Made by a program: the position numbers and the translations under genes
In this document: positions 40,879-50,408 of the stretch, piece after piece
Numbering within the stretch: position 1 is the first letter of the stretch
Layout: every line of letters starts with the position of its first letter
Origin: Pseudomonadaceae bacterium
Lineage (GTDB): Bacteria > Pseudomonadota > Gammaproteobacteria > Pseudomonadales > Pseudomonadaceae
DNA: 64,000 bases
Assembly: GCA_900766265.1 (NCBI GenBank)
Contig: CAAFUS010000003.1
Coordinates: 221,387-285,386, forward strand
Direction: 5' to 3'
The notes under the pieces: generated by a model
What the model saw: only the letters and a program-made list of their open reading frames with translations
Database searches by the model: none
Told to the model about the DNA's origin: nothing

Positions 40879-41562
40879 ATGCGCAAGCCCCTGCTCACCC
40901 TTTCCGTGCTCGCCATGGCACTTACCGCCTCTCTGGCCCAGGCACACCAGGCCGGCGACATCATCGTTCGGGCGGGCGCCGTCACCGTCGACGCTCGCGA
41001 GGGCAGCTCGGGCATCAAGCACGGCGCGCTCGGCGACCTCGGCGGACAGGCCACGCTGGACAGCGACACCCAACTGGGCCTGAACTTCGCCTACATGCTG
41101 ACCGACCGGGTCGGTATCGAACTGCTGGCCGCCACGCCGTTCAGCCACAGCGTCGGCATCAAGGGCTCACCGGCAGGCCTGGACGTACTCAACGGCAAGC
41201 TCGGGAACATCAAACATCTGCCGCCGACCCTGAGCCTCGTCTACTACCCGCTCGATACCAAGTCGGCCTTCCAGCCTTATGTCGGCGCCGGCATCAACTA
41301 CACCTGGTTCTTCGATGAATCGGTCTCCAGCGGCGCGCAAGCCAAGGGCTTCGACGGGCTGAGCCTGAAGAACTCCTGGGGCCTCGCCGCCCAGGTCGGC
41401 ATGGACTACATGCTCAGCGACAACCTGATGATCAATGCGCAGGTGCGCTACATCGATATCGACACCACCGGCTATACCCACCTCGACGGGGTCGGGCGCC
41501 TGAAGGTCGACGTCGATGTCGACCCGATGGTCTACATGGTCGGCCTGGGCTACAGGTTCTGA
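40879..41562 (+). CDS. ompW: OmpW/OprG family outer-membrane protein
   Basis: 227 residues: signal peptide MRKPLLTLSVLAMALTASLAQA, then an eight-stranded OmpW barrel: AGDIIVRAGAVTVDAREGSS, LGLNFAYMLTDRVGIELLAATPFSH, KHLPPTLSLVYYPL, FQPYVGAGINYTWFF, and the C-terminal strand YMVGLGYRF ending in Phe. It forms a hydrophobic channel for small molecules. ATG 40879 follows GGAG. Anr-box controlled from its own promoter; ends at a strong hairpin. Confidence 0.93.
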   Translation: MRKPLLTLSVLAMALTASLAQAHQAGDIIVRAGAVTVDAREGSSGIKHGALGDLGGQATLDSDTQLGLNFAYMLTDRVGIELLAATPFSHSVGIKGSPAGLDVLNGKLGNIKHLPPTLSLVYYPLDTKSAFQPYVGAGINYTWFFDESVSSGAQAKGFDGLSLKNSWGLAAQVGMDYMLSDNLMINAQVRYIDIDTTGYTHLDGVGRLKVDVDVDPMVYMVGLGYRF

Positions 41563-41575
41563 GCCAGCCCGCAAA

Positions 41576-41606
41576 CGAAACAGGCGCCCTCTAGGCGCCT
41601 GTTTCG
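41576..41606. terminator. Bidirectional terminator hairpin between ompW and epimerase gene
   Basis: CGAAACAGGCGCC / GGCGCCTGTTTCG, a perfect 13-bp stem with a 5-base loop, in the 59-bp convergent gap. The T-rich end is within the stem (GTTTCG), so it can serve both strands. Confidence 0.85.
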
Positions 41607-41621
41607 CTCAGGTAGATCGGA

Positions 41622-42548
41622 TCAGGCCGGCAGCAGACGCGCCAATCCTTCTTTCATTTCCGTGGCAGGCGGCATCCGAAACCGCTGCAGCAAGCGGGCG
41701 TTGTTGGCGCGCGAGTGGCGAATATCGCCCAGGCGTGCCGGCAAATGCTCCACGGTGGGCAGCCCACCGCAGACCGCCCCGATATCGGCCAGCAGCTGGT
41801 TGAGGCTGGTCGCACGATTGAGCCCGACGTTGACCGCTCCCTCCTCCGCCACCGGCACGTCGAGTGCCTGCTGCAGTATCGCCACCAGGTCGGCGACATA
41901 AAGAAAATCCCGCGTCTGCTCGCCATCCCCGAAGACGCTGATCGGCAGACCCTTCTGCGCCCGCTCGGTGAAGATGCTGATCACCCCCGAATAGGGCGAG
42001 GACGGATCCTGCCGCGGGCCATAGATATTGAAGAAGCGAAAGATCACCGGCTCCAGGCTGTGCTGCCGCCGATAGAACTCCAGATAATGCTCGCTGGCCA
42101 GCTTGTCCGCGGCGTAGGGCGTCAGAGGCGCCTTCGGCGTATCCTCGTCGACAGCGCCACCGTCGCCGTTGTTGCCGTAGACCGCCGCGCTAGAGGCGAA
42201 CAGCACGCGGCGCACGCCCGCCTTGCGCATGGCCTCGCAGACGTTGAGCGTACCGATGAAATTGCTCTGGTGGGTGCCGACCGGGTCGTCCACCGAAGCC
42301 TGCACCGAAGCCACCGCAGCCAGATGAACCACGGCCCGGCAGCCATGGACCGCCTGCTCTACCAGCGAAGCGTCGGCCACGCTGCCTTCGATGAACTGTA
42401 CCCGTGCGTCAACCGGCAGGTTGCTGCGCTTGCCGGTGGACAGATCGTCGAGCACTCGCACCCGATGACCTTGCGTAAGGAGCGCGTCGATCAGGTTGGA
42501 GCCGATGAAACCGGCGCCGCCGGTAACCAGTATGGGTGCGTCAGTCAT
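41622..42548 (-). CDS. NAD-dependent epimerase/dehydratase (extended SDR)
   Basis: 308 residues: NAD loop VTGGAGFIGSNLIDALL, HLAAVASVQASVDDP, SSAAVYGNN, catalytic YAADK (YxxxK), FRFFNIYGPRQDPSSPYSGVISIF, and GDGEQTRDFLYVADL. Matches UDP-sugar 4-epimerase-like enzymes. Substrate not fixed. Start ATG 42548 overlaps the RmlD-like gene's stop (ATGACTGA), indicating a two-gene operon. The equivalents follow oprG in P. aeruginosa as I recall. Confidence 0.88.
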   Translation of the reverse strand: MTDAPILVTGGAGFIGSNLIDALLTQGHRVRVLDDLSTGKRSNLPVDARVQFIEGSVADASLVEQAVHGCRAVVHLAAVASVQASVDDPVGTHQSNFIGTLNVCEAMRKAGVRRVLFASSAAVYGNNGDGGAVDEDTPKAPLTPYAADKLASEHYLEFYRRQHSLEPVIFRFFNIYGPRQDPSSPYSGVISIFTERAQKGLPISVFGDGEQTRDFLYVADLVAILQQALDVPVAEEGAVNVGLNRATSLNQLLADIGAVCGGLPTVEHLPARLGDIRHSRANNARLLQRFRMPPATEMKEGLARLLPA

Positions 42549-43425
42549 GGCGATAGTAACGGTCCAGTAGGCTCGGCAGACCCGCACGCCAGGCGCGAGG
42601 CTTGATGCCGAAAGTATTGAAGATTTTCTTACAGGCCAGTACGCCGTGCTGCGGCTCGGTTGCGGCGTCAGGCAGGTCGGCATGGGCCATCGGCGTGAGC
42701 GCCTGCAGCCTGGGCCGGCGGAACTGCCCGGCCTCGCTGTAGATCGCTTGCCCCACCACCAGCGGCGTCGCCGCTTCGTGGCCGCCGTAGTGGTAGGTTC
42801 CCCAGAGCGGCGCATCGCAGTCGAGCTGCTTGAGGACCGCCAGGATCACCCGCGCCGCATCGTCGACGGGAGTCGGATTGCCGCGCCGGTCATCGGCCAA
42901 GTGAAGCGGTTCTTCGTGCTCCAGGCGCTCGAGGAACCGCCCCAGCAAGCCGTCGGCGCTGTCGTCGAGCAGCCAGCCGAAACGCAGCAGCACGTGCCGA
43001 GCACACAATGCCCGCACGCTTTGCTCGAGACGCCACAGCGCATGGCCGCGGGCATCGAGCGGTGCTGGCTCGTCCTTCTCGCTGTACGCAGTGGCTCGCG
43101 AACCATCGAACACCCGGTAGCTCGAAGGCTGCAGCAGCACCAACCCATTGTGCTGGCACAGTTCGGCCAGGCGCTCGACGGCAAGTTCCTGGGCGGCCAG
43201 CGAGCCTTCGTCGGCCTGCCCCCGCTGGAACCAGTCGAAGTAATAGGCGAGGTTGACGACCACGTCGGGTCGATTGATTTCCAGCAGTTGGGTCAGGCTG
43301 GGCGCATCCCAACCTTGCTCTGGCGGGCGCGGCGCGAGGAATCCGATGTCTTCCTCCGCGCCGAGGCGGATCAGCGCCTGACCCAGGGCATTGCCGCCGC
43401 CCAACAGCATCAGGCGCATTCGCAT
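42541..43425 (-). CDS. RmlD-like SDR sugar-nucleotide reductase
   Basis: 294 residues resembling the RmlD substrate-binding family (dTDP-4-dehydrorhamnose reductase): N-terminal MRLMLLGGGNALGQALIRLG (nucleotide loop with G-rich GGGNALGQ), VVNLAYY, FDGSRATAYSEKDEPAPL, and a late LLRFGWLLDD. The classical YxxxK pair is not obvious, so catalytic status is uncertain. ATG 43425 or 43419. 17 nt behind ssb on the same strand. Confidence 0.72.
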   Translation of the reverse strand: MRMRLMLLGGGNALGQALIRLGAEEDIGFLAPRPPEQGWDAPSLTQLLEINRPDVVVNLAYYFDWFQRGQADEGSLAAQELAVERLAELCQHNGLVLLQPSSYRVFDGSRATAYSEKDEPAPLDARGHALWRLEQSVRALCARHVLLRFGWLLDDSADGLLGRFLERLEHEEPLHLADDRRGNPTPVDDAARVILAVLKQLDCDAPLWGTYHYGGHEAATPLVVGQAIYSEAGQFRRPRLQALTPMAHADLPDAATEPQHGVLACKKIFNTFGIKPRAWRAGLPSLLDRYYRHD

Positions 43426-43441
43426 TGGCTAGAACGGCTCC

Positions 43442-43930
43442 TTAGAACGGAATGTCGTCGTCGAAGCTGTCGTAATCCGGGGCGGGCTGCTGGGCGGCAG
43501 GCTTGGGCTGCTGACGCGGCGCCTGCTGCGGCTCGCGCGGTGGACGCGGCTGGGACTGGCGCGGCGCGGAGTCGCCGCTGTCGTTGTTGCGACCGCCGAG
43601 CAGCTGCATGGTGCCCTGCATGTCGACGATGATCTCGGTGGTATAACGCTTCACACCGTCCTTTTCCCACTCGCGGGTCTGCAGCTTACCTTCGATGTAG
43701 ACCTGCGAACCCTTGCGCAGGTACTCGCCGGCGATCTCGGCCACCTTGCCGAACAGCGCCACGCGGTGCCACTCGGTCTTCTCGACCTTCTGTCCGGTCT
43801 GCTTGTCGGTCCACTGCTCGCTGGTGGCCAGGCTCAGGTTGGTCACGGCGTTGCCGCTGGGCAGGTAGCGGGTCTCCGGATCCTGTCCGCAGGTTCCCAC
43901 CAGAATGACTTTGTTAACCCCACGGGCCAT
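43442..43930 (-). CDS. ssb: Single-stranded DNA-binding protein
   Basis: 162 residues: MARGVNKVILVGTCGQDPETRYLPSGNAVTNLSLATSE and WHRVALFGKVAEIAGEYLRKGSQVYIEGKL form the OB-fold, followed by a Gln/Pro/Arg-rich linker and the acidic tail DYDSFDDDIPF that recruits partner proteins. Needed in replication, repair and recombination; stands near uvrA. Confidence 0.98.
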   Translation of the reverse strand: MARGVNKVILVGTCGQDPETRYLPSGNAVTNLSLATSEQWTDKQTGQKVEKTEWHRVALFGKVAEIAGEYLRKGSQVYIEGKLQTREWEKDGVKRYTTEIIVDMQGTMQLLGGRNNDSGDSAPRQSQPRPPREPQQAPRQQPKPAAQQPAPDYDSFDDDIPF

Positions 43931-43944
43931 AACGATCTCCTAGT

Positions 43945-45330
43945 TCAGCACGTCGCCGGCGCCGCCTGGATCAGGCGCTCGAGCGAGGTACGGTCCAATT
44001 GTTGAGTATCCATCTTGATATACAGGGCGGCTTCGTCTGCCACCACGACGGCATCCGCCACACCGGGGACTGCCTTCAAGCGCTCGGCCAGCCCGACTTC
44101 GGCAAGGGCGGTTGTGCTCAGCGGCACGCGCAGGCTGGTGACATAAGGCGGTTCGCGCATAGTAACAGCAAAGCCCAACCAGAGAAGAGCCAGCACCGCG
44201 CATCCGAGGAACACGCCCGACAGGCCGTAGTGTTGGTACAGCCAGCCGCCCATGATCCCGCCCAGCGCCGCGCCGAGGAACTGGCTGGTGGAATAGACGC
44301 CCATCGCCGTGCCCTTGCCGCCGGCCGGAGCCACCTTGCTGATCAGCGATGGCAGCGAAGCCTCCAGCAGGTTAAACGCCGTGAAGAACACCACCATGCC
44401 GATCACCAGCGAGAGCAGGGTGCCGCCGAAGCGCCAGAAGAACAGCTCGCATGCCAACAGCACGATCACCGCGCCGATCAGCACGTGACGCATGCGACGC
44501 TTCTTCTCACCGTAGATGATGAAGGGAATCATTCCGAAGAAGCCGACCAGCAGCGCCGTCAGATAGACCCACCAGTGCTGCTCCTTGGGCAGCCCGCCCT
44601 GCTCCACTAGCGCCAGCGGCAAGGCGACGAAGCTGGCCATCAGGATGGCGTGCAGCGCCAGGATGGCGAAATCGAGCCGCAGCAGGTCAGGGTGACGAAG
44701 TGTCACACCCAGGGCCTGGCGAGCGACACCGGATTCCCGGTGCTGCAGATGCCTTTCAGCGCGCGGCATCAGAGCGACGATGACGACGCCCAGCAAGGCC
44801 ATCAGCGCGGTTACCCAAAACAGACCCGACAGGCCGAAAGCCCGCGTCAGAAGCGGTCCGACCACCATCGCCACGGCGAAGGACAGACCGATGCTCATGC
44901 CGATCATGGCCATGGCCTTGGTGCGGTGCTGCTCGCGGGTGAGGTCGGACAACAGCGCCATCACCGCCGCGGAAATCGCCCCGGCGCCCTGCAGGATGCG
45001 CCCGGCGATCACCCCCCAGATCGAATCGGCGTTGGCCGCAAGCACCGCCCCAGCCGCGAAGATCAGCAGCCCGGCATAGATCACCGGCAGCCGACCGATG
45101 CGATCGGAAAGCACGCCGAATGGAATTTGCAGCACCGCTTGGGTCAAACCATAGGCACCAATTGCCAGGCCGATGAGGGCGGGCGTCGCTCCGGCGAGGT
45201 CCATGCCGTAGGTCGCCAGTACCGGGAGAACCATGAACATGCCGAGCATGCGAAAAGCGAATACGAGTGCCAGCCCACCCGCTGCCCGGGTTTCCCTGGC
45301 GCTCATGCGCTCGCTGTACGGATCCTGCAT
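43945..45330 (-). CDS. YajR-type MFS transporter with C-terminal soluble domain
   Basis: 461 residues, 12 membrane helices (GGLALVFAFRMLGMFMVLPVLATYG...) with the MFS loop GVLSDRIGRLPVIYAGL, and a C-terminal soluble domain of about 75 residues (ERLKAVPGVADAVVVADEAALYIKMDTQQLDRTSLERLIQ) with a ferredoxin-like beta-alpha pattern as in the YAM domain of E. coli YajR. Substrate unknown. ATG 45330 has GGAT upstream; longer frame to 45489 runs into the uvrA control region. Divergent from uvrA, 14 nt before ssb. Confidence 0.9.
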   Translation of the reverse strand: MQDPYSERMSARETRAAGGLALVFAFRMLGMFMVLPVLATYGMDLAGATPALIGLAIGAYGLTQAVLQIPFGVLSDRIGRLPVIYAGLLIFAAGAVLAANADSIWGVIAGRILQGAGAISAAVMALLSDLTREQHRTKAMAMIGMSIGLSFAVAMVVGPLLTRAFGLSGLFWVTALMALLGVVIVALMPRAERHLQHRESGVARQALGVTLRHPDLLRLDFAILALHAILMASFVALPLALVEQGGLPKEQHWWVYLTALLVGFFGMIPFIIYGEKKRRMRHVLIGAVIVLLACELFFWRFGGTLLSLVIGMVVFFTAFNLLEASLPSLISKVAPAGGKGTAMGVYSTSQFLGAALGGIMGGWLYQHYGLSGVFLGCAVLALLWLGFAVTMREPPYVTSLRVPLSTTALAEVGLAERLKAVPGVADAVVVADEAALYIKMDTQQLDRTSLERLIQAAPATC

Positions 45331-45461
45331 GTGAATGCTCGTGTGATTGACCGGCGGCGATTCTATCAGCCCTCCCCCCATCGTCACAGGCGCCGCTGCT
45401 TTGCTGCCGCGTCGCCGCTGGCCGTATACTTTCGGGTTTCCGCCCGCCATGCGAGGCTGTT

Positions 45462-48299
45462 TTGGACAAGATTCTGATCCGTGGGGCACGCACCCATAAC
45501 CTCAAGAACATCGACCTGACCCTGCCGCGCGACAAGCTGATCGTGATCACCGGCCTGTCCGGTTCCGGCAAATCCTCACTGGCCTTCGACACCCTCTATG
45601 CCGAGGGCCAGCGCCGCTACGTCGAATCGCTCTCGGCCTACGCGCGGCAATTTCTCTCGATGATGGAAAAGCCCGACGTCGACACCATCGAAGGCCTGTC
45701 GCCGGCGATCTCCATCGAGCAGAAATCCACCTCGCACAACCCCCGCTCCACGGTGGGCACCATCACCGAGATCTACGACTACCTGCGCCTCCTCTATGCG
45801 CGGGTCGGCACGCCGCGCTGCCCAGACCACGATGCACCGCTGGAGGCGCAAACCGTCAGTCAGATGGTCGACCAGGTCCTCGCCCAGCCCGAAGGGCGCA
45901 AGCTGATGCTGCTCGCCCCGGTTATCCGCGAGCGCAAGGGCGAACACCTGGCTGTCTTCGACGAGCTTCGTGCCCAGGGCTTCGTCCGCGCCCGGGTCAA
46001 CGGGAAGCTGTACGAGCTCGACGAGCTCCCCAAGCTGGACAAGCAGAAGAAGCATTCCATTGACGTCGTGGTAGACCGCTTCAAGGTGCGCGAGGACCTG
46101 CAGCAGCGCCTGGCCGAATCCTTCGAAACCGCCCTGAAGCTGGCCGACGGCATTGCCTTGGTCGCCTCGATGGAAGAGGACGCTAACGATGAGGAAATGA
46201 TCTTCTCGGCCCGCTTTGCCTGCCCGATCTGCGGCCACTCGATCAGCGAACTCGAGCCCAAGCTGTTCTCGTTCAACAACCCGGCCGGCGCCTGCCCGAC
46301 CTGCGACGGTCTGGGCGTGAAGCAGTTCTTCGACGCCAAGCGCCTGGTCAATGGCGAGCTGACCCTGGCCGAAGGCGCGATCCGCGGATGGGACCGGCGC
46401 AACGTCTATTACTTCCAGATGCTCGGCTCCCTCGCCTCCCACTACGGCTTCAGCCTGGATGAACCTTTCGGTAGCCTCACCGCCGAACAGCAGAAGGTGA
46501 TCCTGCGCGGCAGCGGGCGCGAAAGCATCGAATTCCGCTACCTCAACGACCGCGGCGACATCGTTCGCCGCTCGCATCCGTTCGAGGGGATCGTGCCGAA
46601 CCTGGAAAGGCGTTACCGCGAAACCGAGTCGAACACGGTACGCGAAGAGCTGGCCAAATACCTCAGCACCCAGCCCTGCCCCGAGTGCCGCGGCACCCGT
46701 CTGAGGCGCGAGGCGCGCCACGTCTGGGTGGGCGACAAGACGCTACCGGCGGTCACCGGCCTGCCGGTAGGCGATGCCTGCGAATACTTCGGTGGCCTTC
46801 ACCTGAGCGGGCGCCGTGGCGAAATCGCCGACAAGATCCTGAAGGAGATCCGCGAGCGACTCGAATTCCTGGTCAACGTCGGGCTCGACTACCTCACCCT
46901 TGACCGCAGCGCCGACACCCTGTCCGGTGGCGAAGCGCAGCGTATCCGCCTGGCCAGCCAGATCGGCGCGGGTCTGGTAGGCGTGATGTACATCCTTGAC
47001 GAGCCGTCGATCGGCCTGCATCAGCGCGACAACGAGCGCCTGCTCGGCACCCTTACCCACCTGCGCAACCTGGGCAACACGGTGATCGTGGTCGAGCACG
47101 ACGAGGACGCCATTCGCCTGGCCGATTACGTGGTCGATATCGGCCCGGGCGCCGGTGTGCATGGTGGCCAGATCGTAGCCGAGGGCACGCCCGATGAGGT
47201 CATGGCGCACCCCGACTCGCTCACCGGCAAGTACCTCTCCGGACGGGTCAAGATCCTCTACCCGCCGCAGCGCACCCCGCGCGACAAGAAGAAGCAGCTG
47301 GTGCTCAAGGGCGCACGCGGCAACAACCTGCAGAACGTCGACCTCGAGATCCCGGTCGGACTGCTGACCTGTATCACCGGCGTCTCGGGCTCGGGCAAGT
47401 CGACACTGATAAACAACACCCTGTTCCCGATCACCGCCACTGCGCTCAACGGGGCCAGCACGCTGGAAGTCGCGCCTTACGACAGCTTCGACGGCCTTCA
47501 GCATCTGGACAAGGTGGTCGACATCGACCAGAGCCCAATCGGCCGCACGCCCCGCTCCAACCCGGCGACCTATACCGGCCTGTTCACCCCTATACGGGAG
47601 CTGTTCGCCGGCGTGCCCGAGGCACGCTCGCGCGGCTACGGCCCGGGCCGCTTCTCGTTCAACGTCAAGGGTGGACGCTGCGAGGCCTGCCAGGGCGACG
47701 GCGTGATCAAGGTGGAGATGCATTTCCTGCCGGACATCTACGTGCCGTGTGACGTGTGCAAGGGCAAGCGCTACAACCGCGAGACCCTCGAGGTGAAATA
47801 CAAGGGCAAGAGCATCACCGAAGTGCTCGACATGACCATCGAAGAGGCACGCGAGTTCTTCGACGCCGTGCCGGCCATCGCCCGCAAGCTGCAGACGCTG
47901 ATGGACGTGGGCCTGTCCTACATCAAGCTCGGCCAGAGCGCGACGACACTCTCCGGTGGCGAAGCCCAGCGGGTGAAGCTCTCACGCGAGCTGTCCAAGC
48001 GTGACACCGGCAAGACGCTCTATATCCTCGACGAGCCGACCACCGGCCTGCACTTCGCCGATATCCAGCAATTGCTCGATGTGCTCCATCGGCTGCGTGA
48101 CCACGGCAATACGGTGGTGGTCATCGAGCACAACCTGGACGTGATCAAAACGGCCGACTGGCTGGTGGACCTGGGCCCTGAAGGAGGCTCCAAGGGCGGC
48201 CAGATCATCGCCAGCGGCACACCCGAGGAGGTCGCGGCGATGCCCCACTCGCACACTGGGCACTTCCTCAAGCCCCTGCTCGAACGCGACAGGGCATGA
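45462..48299 (+). CDS. uvrA: Excinuclease ABC subunit A
   Basis: 945 residues: two ABC modules. First Walker A GLSGSGKSS near residue 31, first zinc motif CPICGH/CPTCDG, signature LSGGEAQRIRLASQ near 487; second Walker A GVSGSGKST near 640, zinc motif CEACQGDG/CDVCKGK, signature LSGGEAQRVKLS near 829. Recognises helix-distorting lesions in nucleotide excision repair. Start is TTG 45462 (Asp-Lys-Ile follow; family start MDKILIRGARTHNLKN), with GAGG upstream. No clear LexA box was seen. Confidence 0.98.
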   Translation: MDKILIRGARTHNLKNIDLTLPRDKLIVITGLSGSGKSSLAFDTLYAEGQRRYVESLSAYARQFLSMMEKPDVDTIEGLSPAISIEQKSTSHNPRSTVGTITEIYDYLRLLYARVGTPRCPDHDAPLEAQTVSQMVDQVLAQPEGRKLMLLAPVIRERKGEHLAVFDELRAQGFVRARVNGKLYELDELPKLDKQKKHSIDVVVDRFKVREDLQQRLAESFETALKLADGIALVASMEEDANDEEMIFSARFACPICGHSISELEPKLFSFNNPAGACPTCDGLGVKQFFDAKRLVNGELTLAEGAIRGWDRRNVYYFQMLGSLASHYGFSLDEPFGSLTAEQQKVILRGSGRESIEFRYLNDRGDIVRRSHPFEGIVPNLERRYRETESNTVREELAKYLSTQPCPECRGTRLRREARHVWVGDKTLPAVTGLPVGDACEYFGGLHLSGRRGEIADKILKEIRERLEFLVNVGLDYLTLDRSADTLSGGEAQRIRLASQIGAGLVGVMYILDEPSIGLHQRDNERLLGTLTHLRNLGNTVIVVEHDEDAIRLADYVVDIGPGAGVHGGQIVAEGTPDEVMAHPDSLTGKYLSGRVKILYPPQRTPRDKKKQLVLKGARGNNLQNVDLEIPVGLLTCITGVSGSGKSTLINNTLFPITATALNGASTLEVAPYDSFDGLQHLDKVVDIDQSPIGRTPRSNPATYTGLFTPIRELFAGVPEARSRGYGPGRFSFNVKGGRCEACQGDGVIKVEMHFLPDIYVPCDVCKGKRYNRETLEVKYKGKSITEVLDMTIEEAREFFDAVPAIARKLQTLMDVGLSYIKLGQSATTLSGGEAQRVKLSRELSKRDTGKTLYILDEPTTGLHFADIQQLLDVLHRLRDHGNTVVVIEHNLDVIKTADWLVDLGPEGGSKGGQIIASGTPEEVAAMPHSHTGHFLKPLLERDRA

Positions 48300-48311
48300 T
48301 CGGCCGATGAG

Positions 48312-48339
48312 AAAAGCCGGGCAAGTGCCCGGCTTTTTT
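48312..48339. terminator. Bidirectional terminator between uvrA and katA
   Basis: AAAAGCCGGGC / GCCCGGCTTTT, 11-bp stem with the loop AAGT, running into six Ts on the plus strand and four As (Ts on minus) before it. It lies 12 nt after uvrA and 17 nt after the katA stop, serving both convergent genes. Confidence 0.93.
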
Positions 48340-48355
48340 GACCTCGCCCGGACCG

Positions 48356-49813
48356 TCAGACGACCTGGCTGATATCGATACCCAGCCCCTGGGCGACACC
48401 CGCACCATAAGCCGGATCGGCCTTGGCGAAGTGTGCCAGCTGACGTAGCTGGACATCACGCGTCACCGACTGCATGGCGCCGACGATGTTGCTGATCAGC
48501 AAGGCTTGCTGTTCGGCATTCATCAGGCGGAACAGCGCACCGGCCTGGCTGTAGTAGTCCTCATCCTGGCGATGGTCGTGGCGATCGGCCGCGCCACTGA
48601 GGGCCAGCGGCGGCTCGGCATACTGCGGTGCCTGCTTCGGTGCGCCAGAATAACTGTTGGGGTCGTAGTTGGGCGCCGACCCGCCATTACCATCGAAACG
48701 CATCGCGCCATCGCGCTGGTAGTTATGGTATGGGCAACGCGGCGCGTTGACCGGCAGCTGCTGATGGTTGGTACCGATGCGATAGCGATGCGCATCGGCG
48801 TAGGCAAACACGCGCCCCTGCAGCATGCGGTCCGGCGAAAGGCCGACCCCGGGCACCACATTGCTCGGCGCGAAAGCCGCCTGCTCGACCTCCGCGAAGT
48901 AGTTCTGCGGATTGCGGTTGAGCTCAATCACGCCCACGTCGATCAGCGGAAACTCCTTTTGCGACCAGGTCTTGGTCACATCGAACGGGTTCTCGCGGTG
49001 CGCGCTGGCCTGCGCCTCGCTCATTACCTGCATGCACACCCGCCATTTGGGGAACTCGCCACGCTCGATCGCCTGGAACAGGTCGCGCTGTGCGTAATCG
49101 GGATCGGTGCCGGCCAGGCGGGCCGCCTCGGCAGGCGCCAGATTCCGGATGCCCTGCATCGACTTGTAGTGCCACTTCACCCAATGACGTTCGCCGTTGG
49201 CGTTGATTACGCTGAACGTGTGGCTGCCAAAGCCATGCATGAAGCGGTACCCATCCGGGATACCCCTATCGGAGAACAGGATCGTGACCTGGTGCAGCGC
49301 CTCGGGCGACAGCGACCAGAAATCCCACATCATTTGCGGGCTCTTCAGGTTGGTCCAGGGATCACGCTTCTGGGTATGGATGAAGTCCGGGAACTTGATC
49401 GGATCGCGCAGGAAGAACACCGGTGTGTTGTTGCCCACCACGTCCCAGTTGCCCTCTTCGGTGTAGAACTTCACCGCGAAGCCGCGCGGATCACGCTCGG
49501 TATCGGCCGAACCCCGCTCGCCACCTACAGTTGAGAAGCGCAGAAACATCGGGGTCTGCTTGCCAACCGACTCGAACAGCTTGGCGCGGCTGTAGTGAGT
49601 AATATCCGCCGTCACGGTAAAGGTCCCGTATGCGCCTGAACCCTTGGCATGCACGCGACGCTCCGGGATCACTTCCCGATTGAAATGGGCCAGCTTTTCA
49701 ACGAGGTGAAAGTCATCCAGCAGCAGCGGTCCGCGTGGGCCCGCCGAGCGCGAGTTCTGGTTGTCGGCGACAGGTGCGCCACTGGCCGTCGTGAGAGTGA
49801 GGCGATCGCTCAT
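48356..49813 (-). CDS. katA: Catalase (small-subunit, clade 3)
   Basis: 485 residues. Catalytic His55 in ERRVHAKGSGAYG, distal Asn in DVVGNNTPVFFLRDP, heme-binding Tyr in RVFAYADAHRYRIG, and NADPH-region residues typical of small-subunit catalases. Decomposes hydrogen peroxide in the cytoplasm. ATG 49813 has AAGGAGC at good spacing; a TTG at 49819 is in frame but too close to the RBS. Monocistronic; flanked by terminators. In PAO1 as I recall bfrA separates katA from uvrA, absent here. Confidence 0.97.
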   Translation of the reverse strand: MSDRLTLTTASGAPVADNQNSRSAGPRGPLLLDDFHLVEKLAHFNREVIPERRVHAKGSGAYGTFTVTADITHYSRAKLFESVGKQTPMFLRFSTVGGERGSADTERDPRGFAVKFYTEEGNWDVVGNNTPVFFLRDPIKFPDFIHTQKRDPWTNLKSPQMMWDFWSLSPEALHQVTILFSDRGIPDGYRFMHGFGSHTFSVINANGERHWVKWHYKSMQGIRNLAPAEAARLAGTDPDYAQRDLFQAIERGEFPKWRVCMQVMSEAQASAHRENPFDVTKTWSQKEFPLIDVGVIELNRNPQNYFAEVEQAAFAPSNVVPGVGLSPDRMLQGRVFAYADAHRYRIGTNHQQLPVNAPRCPYHNYQRDGAMRFDGNGGSAPNYDPNSYSGAPKQAPQYAEPPLALSGAADRHDHRQDEDYYSQAGALFRLMNAEQQALLISNIVGAMQSVTRDVQLRQLAHFAKADPAYGAGVAQGLGIDISQVV

Positions 49814-49933
49814 GTTCAAAGCTCCTTATGAAATCCGCCGCTGCGGTATGGGCGCTACGATAAGGAGTCCGGAGCAAAAGACCCAATTTATTGAATCAAG
49901 CGCACCGATAGAGAGGACAAACAGCAGACATAA

Positions 49934-49958
49934 AAAAACCGGGCCAGGCCCGGTTTTT
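49934..49958 (-). terminator. Terminator of the rplQ operon
   Basis: AAAAACCGGGC / GCCCGGTTTTT, an 11-bp stem with the loop CAG, 15 nt beyond the rplQ stop in the operon's direction, with A-runs on the plus strand giving a U-run on the minus transcript. Confidence 0.9.
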
Positions 49959-49973
49959 CTAAAGCAACCAGCC

Positions 49974-50363
49974 TTACTCGGCAGCAGCTTCGACTTCGCC
50001 AGTGACCGGACGGTCAACCAGCTCAACATACGCCATGGGCGCATTGTCGCCAGCGCGGAAACCGCACTTGAGGATACGCAGGTAGCCGCCCTGACGGGTG
50101 GCGTAGCGCTTGCCCAGGTCGTTGAACAGCTTGCCGACGATGGCTTTCGAACGGGTGCGGTCGAATGCCAGACGACGGTTAGCTACGCTGTCTTCCTTGG
50201 CCAGGGTGATCAGCGGCTCAGCAACGCGACGCAGTTCTTTGGCTTTGGGCAGGGTGGTTTTGATCAGTTCGTGCTCGAACAGCGACACTGCCATGTTCTG
50301 GAACATGGCCTTGCGGTGTGCGCTGGTGCGGCTCAGATGACGGCCACTTTTACGATGACGCAT
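49974..50363 (-). CDS. rplQ: 50S ribosomal protein L17
   Basis: 129 residues: MRHRKSGRHLSRTSAHRKAMFQNMAVSLFEHELIKTTLPKAKELRRVAEPLITLAK, diagnostic of L17. Last gene of the rpsM-rpsK-rpsD-rpoA-rplQ (alpha) operon, 45 nt after rpoA, followed by a strong terminator. Confidence 0.98.
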   Translation of the reverse strand: MRHRKSGRHLSRTSAHRKAMFQNMAVSLFEHELIKTTLPKAKELRRVAEPLITLAKEDSVANRRLAFDRTRSKAIVGKLFNDLGKRYATRQGGYLRILKCGFRAGDNAPMAYVELVDRPVTGEVEAAAE

Positions 50364-50408
50364 GATTGAAATTCCTTACCAAACGTACAGTTCGGTGACT
50401 AGTGGCGA

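Noticed and set aside
45331..45489. LexA box or N-terminal extension of the MFS protein in the uvrA control region
   Set aside because: No CTGT-N8-ACAG match was found, and the extension lacks an RBS; the MFS protein starts at 45330.
49890..49910. TTGAATCAA-like word before katA as an Anr box
   Set aside because: Spacing between half-sites is far shorter than the required four bases.
49814..49933. OxyR site before katA
   Set aside because: No ATAG-N7-CTAT-like arrangement; only short AT-rich words.
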